Below, in pieces: positions 54,809 through 64,000 of a DNA stretch of 64,000 bases. The notes beneath the pieces are model-generated. The model was given only the letters and a program-made list of their open reading frames with translations, was not told the origin of the DNA and did no database searches. The translations under genes and the position numbers were made by a program. This DNA comes from Oscheius onirici (taxonomy: Eukaryota > Nematoda > Chromadorea > Rhabditida > Rhabditidae): contig OW051469.1 of the NCBI GenBank assembly GCA_932521025.1, positions 3,732,398 through 3,796,397 on the forward strand. Direction: 5' to 3'. Position 1 is the stretch's first letter, and each line of letters opens with the position of its first letter.

Positions 54809-56141
54809 GCTTTTTGACACAATGCTTCTCATTTTTGTTTTGGTTTTTTAGGCAGCAAATCCTCCATTTCTGATGGGATCATAATATGTTTACAACAAAG
54901 AACTTTGGTTTGGTAGAATAGGCCAGGCCAATAAGGTAGAGCAAGCTGTTCTTGTCAAGAATAAGATTTACAGGGTTTTCAGGGAACTTTATCTCCTAAA
55001 AAAATTAGCTAGCTTGTAAGTCAGCAAGCCCCCCCCCCCCACCCCTCGCTCTTCATTGAAAATGGACCATCGGAGTCACTCCTGACTAATACGCGGGAAA
55101 GAATAGTCAGCAGACAATATTCGTATCAATGTAGAAAGAGGGGCTTGTATTCACGATAACTAGAGTGTACCCTTTTTTATTTTCATGCCATTCACTGAGC
55201 CAGAACAGAGCTTTTCAGAGCAACTTTCTGTTTCTCTGTCCCATTGTTCAGAAGACCTCGTAGTCGTTAGAGATTACCAGAATGACAGCACTATTTGGGT
55301 GTGGCCAGGATTACTGTAACATTCTGTGCAAATTGATACCAATCTGTGGAAATTGCATTTTTACTGTCAGTTTTTATGGTTTGTACAGAAAGACTCAGAG
55401 CTCTCTCGGAAGGAAGCGATGTCATCATCGGGTTGTGGTCTGCTGATAGGAAAGCGGAAAATACTAGAGATATTAAATGGAACTAAAAATAAGTTATTGC
55501 ACCAGAACGGAACTACTGAATCCAACGGAAATTATTAAACAGAACATCGCCTAGAGATTTGTACATACCGTATCCAGTTGATCATTCTACTGTAGATCCT
55601 GATCGGTCTGTCTCCCTTGTCTCTGGACGCGAGACTATTCTTCCGCGGAAGAAAAGACCACCTTCGTTTTTCTAACGCGGTAAACGCATGGTCAACAAGC
55701 ATTTACTCCAGAGGTTTTTTTTTTTTTTCAAGTTCAAAGCAGCTTTTTTGCATCAATGCGTGTTTTTATAGATTCCAGCTGAACACAACATCATTATACT
55801 TCTAACGATAACCTAAACATTAAAAAAAAGGTTATTCCTCCATCCTCAGTTGGGCTGATTATGTCATAACTTTCTCTCATTATTACATTTGCATCGTACT
55901 TGGATTCGCGGAAGAACGGCCCATGGGTGATTCTTCCGCGCGCAGAAACTTCCGCGGAAGAATAGTCCCCCTCCTCCCTTGTCACTCTATTCCGGCTCTA
56001 ACTTTCCGAAATTGTAACCTTTGGAGCCGCTTTTTCGAACTTTCAATCTTATCAGGTTCTACATCACTGTACAAATAGCAGTCCCTACAAAGGTCTCTCT
56101 CCAGCTGAATGCACCGATAACGGACTCTTTCTTCAAATTCG
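54809..56141. other. intergenic region with a MITE
   Basis: No gene supported. A run of C (about 55029-55043), A-rich and T-rich tracts, and the inverted-repeat element at 55612-55983 are the visible structure. Confidence 0.5.
55612..55983. mobile_element. MITE-like element with TTCCGCGGAA inverted ends
   Basis: Inverted repeats GACTATTCTTCCGCGGAAG (55633-55651) and CTTCCGCGGAAGAATAGTC (55949-55967) face each other, and extra partial copies (TTCGCGGAAGAAC, ATTCTTCCGCG) lie just inside the right end. The 10-bp direct repeat CTCCCTTGTC occurs on both sides (55612-55621 and 55974-55983) and may be the target duplication. The interior is non-coding. Confidence 0.6.
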
Positions 56142-59100
56142 ATGCTGATAGCTTTAATCCTCTTTCTTCCCGTTTTCGGTACTTTTCTAAATTTAAAAAA
56201 TAATATCTTTTTAGGAAGTTGCCATAATTATGCTGAAGTTCATGGTCTCATAAAAAATCTCCCCTTTTCCGACTTTATCACATTAGAAAATGTTCAGCAA
56301 ATAGTTCAAAACCAGGTTTTTTGGGTTGTTTATTGACAAACCTCCTGTTTAGATTTTAGAAGAAGCTAAAGACATCGTAGCTGATGTCGAATCTATCAGG
56401 TAGAAAAGCCAAAAACTGAAACCAATAAAAGTTTAGTGACGGAGGAGAGTCTGTAGCATTCAAGGCGGTGATATCATCATCTGAACAAACGGCGGAAGAG
56501 ATGATGAGCAAACTAGAGAAACTTCCGACCGTCGTGCCAGTTATCTGGTCCCAGCTGGGTAAGTCTGGGATTATAGATTGTAGTCTGATGACTATTGGGA
56601 GTGTGATCTTTAGAGTCTGGTAAATGTATAGCTTGGGATCAGATACAGCAAGAAGCCGGTTTGCCCACCAATGCTGACCGGATCCGCGTCAGTAAGGCGC
56701 ATTTTTGGGGGAACGCGGATTTTAACGAAAACCTTGCTGCCAGTTGTGAGCATATTATATACCAATAAAAGGTCGCTTTTTTCGTTCAATCGTTCAAAAC
56801 GCTTTTTTGATATCCCCGAAAATGCGCTTCATTGACACGGTTCAGTTCTGCTTCAGTCTTTCTGGGCGGAGATAATGGTTAGTTCTGAAAAGAGTAACAG
56901 ACCAACTTCCTCTCATACGTGTGTCAGATTCGGACTCCCTTGACCCAGAGTTCGAATACGGTAGTTCCGGACGGACCTTCATCAAAAACGACTGTCTGAA
57001 AACTCATCATCCGTATTGTTATCAGTAGTTACAAAAGATCAAACCCCGAAGATGGCATTGCTTCCTTCCGAGCGCTGAGTCTTTCTGTACACACAAAAAA
57101 AGACAGGAAGATAGTATTTGTTTGCTCTTCAAGTAACAATTTGTACCGATAAATACGGTAACCTTTACAGATCAGCCTCGGCCAAAGAGATCTGTGGTAG
57201 TCTCAAACGCTTACGAGCCCTACTGTCAAAATGGCGGCACTACTACGGATCAGTCGACGTGTAACTGTGGTCCGTACACTTATGGACCCGTGTGTGAACA
57301 TATCACGTAATTTTTGTGGAATAACAAAAAATAGATGGTTTTCAGTTGTATGAATGGCGGCAGACATGGGAATAAACTAAGACAATGTGTCTGTCCTCCA
57401 GGCTTTGAGGGACTTTATTGTGAGAACCGTAAGTATGGCAAAAAGACAGAGAGACAGAGGGACAGAGGGACAGAGAGACACTCCTACTGTTCAGGAGGAT
57501 GTCGACCTCCAGTCGAAGACAACAAGATTGGGAAGAAGAGAAGTTTTGTGGTTGTGCTCCCAACAGTTCAGTCAATGGATTGGACAAGAGGTGTTATTGC
57601 TGATACAGTCACCACGACGGTAAACCAACTGCTAGCCAAGGAGCCCGGCTACATTGACAATTACATTCTGGGAATCTACTACAAGACAAGTCAGTTTTTC
57701 AGTCGGAACACTAAGAATACTGCTCTTTCAGATACTGGTCAATACATCACGTCTACCCCGTACTCTGATGTGGCCCCCTTTGTCAAAGATATTCGAACTG
57801 CTAATATATCACTAGATGGAGCTGAAACCAAGGACCAGCCAACACTTGCAGCTCTCATAAATGTCATGGAACAAAATCCTGGAACAAAGTAATCCCAAAC
57901 AGTTTTTTATCGATTCCAGGAATATAGTCAAACCTATCCGAACTCCATCATTCTTGCCTTCACTGATCGACTGGATTCGGACGCAGCTCTGGAGACCTAT
58001 GATCCTTGGTCTGGAAAGTCACAGTATCTCAACGTGGCTACAGATGCTCTCTACTGGAAACACAAGATCTTGTTCTACCTTATTCAAGATGGACAGTACG
58101 GGGCAATGGACCAGAACTCGGAGGGATACAATGCCTTCAGACAGGTCGCCAGGTTTACTCATGGGGAGACCTTCTTGATCAGTCAGAATGAAGTGGAAAA
58201 GGTGAGTTAGCAAAAGAAAGAAGAAATTATGGAAACTAGAAATTTAATTATCACTAGACATCTGATCGGGTGACAAGTCAGTGCTCTTACCAGAGACAGT
58301 AGAATAATAGAACTCTCCGAGTTGGCGTGAAGTACCAAATATATGAGACACAAAAACCGGACTCAGAACCAGTAGTCAGGTGGGCAAGTAGACTGAGAAG
58401 TAACGGTATGATGCCGAGAGAACTATCAAAAACTAAAAGCTATTCACAGGAGCTGCTGGTTCACTTTTGGAGAGTATTCGATCTTTCCAGATTCTCAAAA
58501 GCGACGTTCCCTTCTTCTACAAGCCACAGAACACGGCTGTCCGAAAGTACACACTGTGTAAGGACATCATCATCGACCTTCCACGCGACTACCCCGACCA
58601 ATACGTCTACGTTCTCATCACCTCAGATGTGAATGGAGGTAAGGTTCAGTAATCCCAATTACTTTGGTTCAGCTCTCGTGAACGCGACTACTCCTTTCTA
58701 CGTCGTGCCGACTGTGGCGGACGCAATAATTACACCGGCTGTTCAGAGAACAAACTATGCGGTAAGGATGACTCTGGGAATAGTACTAAGCCAAAATTTA
58801 GATCTTCTCCTTGCCAGGAAACATGACCATTCCTGATAAAAACTTCACGCTCCAGCGGATTAATTCCGTCCGGGTGGGAACCATTCCCAACGTCCAGTGC
58901 TCTGTCACGGCTTTTGTCTCCTCCGACTATACAGCTCTACTGACTTTTGCCGAACAAGATTTGACCGATGGCGGGAGTATTTTCAATTATGCTGGTTAGG
59001 AAATCGATCTATTGTAAAAATAGCTTTTTAGAGGGAACAAATAGAGTCACTGGTGCCCAGTTCGGCTTCGATCTGGACCCAAAGAAAACTCCTTACTATC

Positions 59101-61450
59101 AACCAGTTTCATTGACTGATGGATCAGTTATTCAGTCATCTACTACACCGTTTGCCGGATCATTTAGAAGCGGATGCTCTTTTGGTTTCACCTTCGGGAC
59201 TCAACAGCCCTGTCAGATTGGACCTTTCACGTGAGTTTCAAGTCTGTCAACTGAATTTTGGAATTTCAGGCAGAACGTTGCAATGCCCAGGAGTACGGGA
59301 GCAAACATTGTCCGACATCTTCCAGGTGTCTGTGTTCATCACCGTACGTCTCTCTGTCTCTCAATCTGCTAATCACACATTTCAGAAAACAGAGCCCCTA
59401 TCATCTTCTTGAACTACACGACACAGCCAAGTAAGGACTCAAATTTATGAATCGAATCTGCCAAATTTCAGCGCCACAAAACTCTTGTTACCAGATGAAC
59501 ACACAGGATATTGACGAGCCTCGTCTTCATCAATTCGAGCAGATTGTCTTTGTCGTTGAGATCAGTTCCCAGATGAAGACGGCAGTCACTAACCTGATAA
59601 GCATTCTGGCGGAAGTTGTGACAGACATTAATAACAGTTTATGGCCGTGTCAGTACACTCTCATAACCTACGATCAAAACGGATGGACAGCTCAAGTTGA
59701 CGACTGGGATGCGGCCTCGTTTGCTCAAAAGAGTCAAGACAGGTTGACTCTTCTTATGCAATCTGCTGTTGATACTGAAAACACTCCTCTCTTTACAGGA
59801 GACGCTGTTCAGGTTAGATTGTTGCAGAAAGTTGAACGATGAGTTTTAGGGAGCTATAAGTTTGAAAATCGTGAGCCCCATGATCATCAATGTGTTTGCG
59901 AGCGCACAAGGTGGATTGAAGTCGAGCGGATTACAGTGGATTACACCGACGGATGTTCAGGTACAGAGATCAAGAGACGGAGAGATTGATACTCTTTCAG
60001 GTCAACATCTACCAAGTCGACGAGAACACCAATGCTGAACCTTCCTTCGCCTTCGATGCTCAAGCTCTTCAGCTCCAATCCTCTGGTCGCTACATGCCCA
60101 TTACCTCCGCTTCTATCAGCTCCATGGGAAGTCTTCTGACTTCTTCAGCCGTCGAGAACAATCTCATCTACTCTGGTGCTCTCCAAAACTGTTCCGACAT
60201 GAGCCAATTCTACGCAATTGTCGAGAAATCAGCTACAGCATTCACTCTGGTCGTTGTCGGAAGAGATGTCGGGGCTAGAAACAATAGAGTTTCTGTACGT
60301 GTAGGAAGTAGGAAATCAGTCCGATCTAAGAGTACATTAAATTTTACAGATAATCCGTTCCCCGAAAGCAAAATCCGAGTGATGGCCAAGTCTCCGAACG
60401 CCCTGGCTTGGAGAATGAGTAAGAGACCGCCATAAAGTTTCTCTAATAACACATTTTCTAGTCCCCCAGGATGCTATTCCCGGAAACTGGACAATCTTCG
60501 TTTCCACGACTTCAGGACCATGTTACGTCCAGGCTCGAGTGGAATCTGGAATCAACATGGCAATTGGATTTTCCAGTGATCCCAAGAGTGACGTTCCCTC
60601 CAAAATTCCCTACCTCAGAGCTGGTTTGTAATAATTTTGCCAGGAAGAACGCTAAAACTTTCAGCAACCGACGGAAAGCCGTTCCAGGTAGTAGCCAGAG
60701 TAGTTCCAAATCCTGTAGTACTTGACCGAGTGGTTCTAGAGGATATTCCGGTCGAGGCCCAATGGAACACAACTCTGTATCAGAGTTCAATGACCCAAGG
60801 TACCTTTACGATGAGAGATGAGAATCAGTGTGTCTATCAGTTCATTTCTTCGCAAATTTACGTAAGTTTTCTGTCATGTTTAGTTCTTGACAAAACGGTT
60901 CCAGCAACCCCTCTCTTGGGACCTCAAAGTGGACCTCAAAGTGTCCGTCTTTGGTAGAGAGACAGTCGGCGGAACAGAGTATCAGTTCCAGAGGGTCTTC
61001 TGGTATTCGACGTATCCTGGTGAGTCTAGAGGATACTGTAGAAACAAGAGAGACGGAACAATATTCTTTTAGGTCTCTGCAAGGGAGGCAAAACCAAACC
61101 GAACGGACAGTGTTCTTGCGATCCCGGCTACACTGGAGAGTTCTGCTTCGATCCAATCTGTTACGCTGGAGCCAGTAACAACGGAGTGTGCGCTTGCGCT
61201 GACGGCTATACTGGGGAGAATTGTAAAACTAGTAAGTTCTAAGAAGACATAGAAACTAAAAGAAATGGTTTCAGCCTACAATCTAACTTCTTTCACTCCA
61301 AGTCCTACAGATGGAGGTACGGGGACAACTTCTGCAACTCAGAAAACAACTTATAATTCAGGCACTCGAACAACAACCCCGAAAGCAGCAGGCTCATCGC
61401 TGACCTTCTTGACAGCACTGGTTATGTTGATAACAAAATTATTGGTTTGA
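56142..61450 (+). CDS. large VWA/EGF cell-surface protein
   Basis: About 1,250 residues from about 27 exons: 56142-56178, 56215-56315, 56353-56399, 56437-56558, 56614-56691, 56857-56877, about 56915-57000 (junction uncertain), 57171-57306, 57346-57428, 57495-57689, 57732-57888, 57928-58201, 58450-58638, 58673-58761, 58802-58994, 59032-59230, 59270-59343, 59386-59430, 59472-59812, 59850-59960, 60001-60298, 60350-60418, 60462-60623, 60665-60861, 60905-61019, 61073-61231, 61275-61450. Order: signal peptide (MLIALILFLPVFG), N-terminal module, two EGF-like repeats (YCQNGGT..CNCGPYTYGPVC and CMNGG..CVCPPGFEGLYC), a VWA-like domain (FVVVLPTVQSMDW...), a beta-rich region, a second VWA-like domain (IVFVVEISSQM...), two more EGF repeats (CSCDPGYTGEFC, CACADGYTGENC), a Thr/Ser-rich stalk and a hydrophobic C-terminus (FLTALVMLITKLLV) fitting a GPI signal. 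Both MIDAS motifs (DxSxS) are degenerate. Similar architectures occur in nematode IRG-7-type proteins. The 58201/58450 junction also does not close in phase, so one small exon is missing. Confidence 0.8.
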
Positions 61451-62137
61451 AATACTGGTTCATAAATTATTTTACTGAGATTATGCACCTGTTATGTGTT
61501 TCCTGGATAAGGCCTTTGACTAGCTGATCAAAGTATTGCATTCAGGAATCCATGGCAATATCTTTTGGTTCTTGTGCACTACATGGAACGCTCTTCCTAA
61601 TTGCCACATTAGATTCAGTAAAATACTTCTTGTTTTACAGTAAAGTGCTTTGTACTTACATTAGACAAACTAAACTTTTTTGTTACACGTTTTGCTCAAA
61701 CCAAATTCTCCAAAGTTCTAGACTACGCAACGGTAATACCGACAATCATCTGGACCCTCAAACCGTCTGCAACGTTATAGAAGAAGGCTACCATTCGCCT
61801 CCTCCTCGTCACTCAAGATATTGAATTGTTGATATAGTTGTTTTTTGAATAAAGTTCAGCGTAAGAAGAATTATTTTTACTCCGAATGGTGGTTCACGAA
61901 GATAGTCTACCTAGCCTCTAAAACTTTGATGTTCCAATCGTATTATTCTTTAATTGCAAGCCTCTCAACTATTTCGGATGTGATCCTCGAAATTGCGCTA
62001 ATCACAACGTTTACTAATTTGCTCATTGTGTAGTTGATGCTGATCGCTTTCGTTATCGATTTTTTATCTGTGCATTGTGTAAGAACTTTTGTTTCAAAGT
62101 AATCTACATTGATCGACGTCTTTTCTTTTCTTCTAGT
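61451..62137. other. intergenic, nothing certain
   Basis: Spacer between the VWA/EGF gene and the distant family copy I. A weak echo of the family end (GACTACGCAACG ... GACCCTCAAACCGTCTGC, about 61723-61772) might be another relic but is too diverged to claim. No gene supported. Confidence 0.4.
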
Positions 62138-63030
62138 ATGTCTTTGAATGTCTACGATTTGCCAGACGTATTCTTAACAGGCAGCGATATGCACGTTTCT
62201 AAGGTAGGTGTTTCCATTTATCAAAACACAGCTCCCGATTCAGTTGAGCAACATGGAGTTTCGTGAGAGGAAGTACAGCCATCTTGTGGAGGCGCTGTAA
62301 AAAAAGTATCCAAAAACAAAGGATCCTAACTATATGAAAGCTATATAAGAGTTCTTGAAGAAAGAGAAAAACATTTTCTTCGCCTGGCAGAGCCGATTTC
62401 TTTGACTGGTTTAGATTCGAAAGATGCACTTGCCGTGTTTTCCAAGGTGTGTTTTCTAGTCAAGAGTCTCTCTAATTTTCCCGTGAAAATTTCAAAATTT
62501 TCTGATGCATCCTCGCGCCTTCGTACGATCTCTGCGACTCTCATAAAAGAATCCACCAGTTGTCGAGTAAAAACTTTACAAAATTCAACAGCCGGATCAA
62601 AAATGGGGTTTTGGCATGTGGAAAGGACGAAGAGCGCGAGACGCTTGATTTCTGTCGTGGAAACAGTTCATCTCTTGTTCGAATTGATCTGAGCTCGATC
62701 CTGCCTTTCACATTCTTGAGAACTGCAAGGGACTGGGATGGAGACCTATTCATCAACCAGTTAAAGTTAAAGCAAACGAAATGGTCATTCACGAGTCTGG
62801 AGCTACACTTTGGACTTAGAAATATCGTGCTGGAACCGCTCCCGTGGATGCTTGGTCTACAACAAATTACCCTCTTTATTGAAGCAGACGGTCCACAAGA
62901 AGAAATTTGGAAGCCACATTGTGATCTCGTCGAAAAACTGGTGAGTACATTATTTGTACTTTTATAGCATTTTAGAAGCCTCGAATTCTGGTTGTGTGGA
63001 CTCTATTGCCCTCTTTAGACAATTCTAAGA
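62138..63030 (+). pseudogene. novel family copy I, decayed and 3'-truncated
   Basis: Exon 1 (62138-62203, LPDVFLTGSDMHVSK) and an exon 2 with stops (LSNMEFRERK...) are followed by LTGLDSKDALAVFSK and a frameshifted exon 3 (MHPRAFVRSL..). From about 62560 the exon 4 frame is open: KFNSRIKNG, DFCRGNSS, ILPFTFLRTARDWDGDLF, QTKWSFTSLELHF, LEPLPWMLGLQQI. After the donor at 62941 a short exon 5-like start (KPRIL) is visible, then the copy ends about 100 bp before the 3' end of the convergent BiP gene. It lies 35 kb from the main array and is more diverged than any other copy. Confidence 0.65.
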
Positions 63031-63123
63031 TTAGGAATAAATAGTACAGTATAGATGCACAGAATTTATTATCATAGGAACCAATCATTCAAAACACGAA
63101 ACAAAACAAATAAAAACACACAT

Positions 63124-63970
63124 CTACAACTCGTCCTTCTCGTTCGAAGAGTCTTCGCCATCAGGAGAAGGCGTCTCGGCGCCGCTGTACAGCTTGGAAA
63201 TGATGGGATGGACCTTGCCCTCCAGATCCTTCTTCTGCTCCTTCAGCGTCTCGATGTCGGCCTCGCGATTCGACTCCAGCCAAAAAATGGTGGCATCGAC
63301 GGCTTCTTCGACTTCCTTCTTGGCATCTTCGTCTAATTTTCCTCCGAGCTTTTCTTTGTCAGAAATCTGGTTCTTCAGGCTGTAAGCGTAGCCCTCGAGC
63401 TCGTTCCTCGCTTCGACCTAGATTTTGAAATTAAAGTGGAATTAGAACGAGTGCATACCTGATCCTTGACCTTCTTGTCGTCTTCGGCAAACTTCTCGGC
63501 ATCGTTGATCATTCTCTCGATGTCTTCGGGCGAGAGACGATTGTGGTCGTTGGTAATGGTGATTTTGTTTTTGTTGCCGGTTCCCTTGTCCTCGGCCGTA
63601 ACGTGAAGAATTCCGTTGACGTCGATTTCAAAGGTTACTTCGACTTGGGGAACACCACGGGGAGCGGGAGGAATACCGTTGAGATCGAACTTTCCAAGAA
63701 GATGGTTGTCCTTGGTCATCGGGCGTTCGCCTTCGAAGACCTAAACCTTCATCATCTAGAGATCAGTAAACAAGAGCATACCTGAATGGTGACCGTGGGC
63801 TGGTTATCGGCAGCGGTCGAAAAGACTTGAGACTTCTTGGTGGGAATGACCGTGTTGCGAGTGATGAGCTTGGTCATAACTCCACCGACGGTCTCAATTC
63901 CCATAGTGAGCGGGTTGACGTCGAGAAGAACGATGTCTCCGGTATCGTCTTCGCCAGAGATTACACCAGC
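63124..63970 (-). CDS. ER chaperone BiP/GRP78 (HSP70 family), C-terminal part
   Basis: Endoplasmic reticulum Hsp70 that folds secretory proteins. Minus-strand exons 63970-63782, 63740-63459 and 63417-63124, all phase 0, give the last 254 residues; the rest lies beyond the window. It covers the end of the ATPase domain and linker ([20 protein letters not shown]), the substrate-binding domain ([58 protein letters not shown]) and the helical lid ([14 protein letters not shown]). The protein ends EKDEL, the ER retention signal, which separates it from cytosolic Hsp70. Nematodes have two BiP genes (hsp-3 and hsp-4); which one this matches cannot be told. Exon 63970 is followed by intron sequence to the window edge. 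Confidence 0.96.
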
Positions 63971-64000
63971 CTAGAAAATATTTAGATGAGAGGCATTTGA

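Noticed and set aside
1-64000. CRISPR arrays, bacterial operons, ribosome binding sites
   Set aside because: The sequence is eukaryotic with spliceosomal introns; no regularly spaced repeat array was seen.

Overview
This is eukaryotic nuclear DNA, almost certainly from a rhabditid-type nematode. Introns are very short (mostly 36-60 bp) with GT donors and TTTTCAG- or TTTTTAG-type acceptors. Several start codons sit directly after an acceptor-like AG, as expected for spliced-leader trans-splicing. The gene content fits: an Srh/Str-type chemoreceptor, a patched-related (PTR) protein, a folate transporter, an expanded PP1-like phosphatase, choline kinase B-type genes and a 5S rRNA gene close to the Caenorhabditis sequence. 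The species cannot be named. All gene models were built by hand from splice signals, reading phase and family conservation; where I say the phases close, the exon lengths sum to an intact reading frame.

Layout. 1-6.4 kb: the 3' part of a choline kinase gene, a hAT-like MITE, a small multi-pass membrane protein and, on the minus strand, an E2F transcription factor with a 51-residue ORF facing away from it. 6.6-14.5 kb: PP1-like phosphatase, chemoreceptor, SLC19 folate/thiamine transporter (plus strand), then a secreted coiled-coil protein and a short-chain dehydrogenase (minus strand). 15.5-27.5 kb: a tandem array of an unrecognised, six-exon, all-phase-0 gene family. Three members are intact (two plus, one inverted), one carries a single nonsense codon and others are in various stages of decay; another truncated copy lies 35 kb away at 62.1-63.0 kb. 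28.3-34 kb: a complete choline kinase, an SLC1 glutamate transporter (minus) and an intronless membrane protein. 34-38 kb: largely empty. 38.3-44.5 kb: a membrane protein gene with two alternative first exons, then a TMEM181-like gene (minus). 46-51 kb: a cystatin, an inverted-repeat element, an orphan Cys-containing ORF with a diverged second copy, and a 5S rRNA gene (minus). 51-64 kb: PTR gene, tRNA-Phe(GAA), another MITE, a large VWA/EGF surface protein of about 27 exons and the 3' end of the ER chaperone BiP (minus, running off the window).

The genes are mostly unrelated single transcription units and no operon is evident. Most notable: (1) the undescribed 'PEDFYTDSP / MKWPFE / DLDSVIDPQAF' gene family, its pseudogenes and a shared upstream motif; (2) two neighbouring genes, folate transporter and dehydrogenase, whose only workable 3' splice site is TG instead of AG, both before ATC and both in introns with a CTCTGTCTCTCT stretch; (3) a recurrent GACAGAGAGACAG-type block in about twenty introns across unrelated genes.
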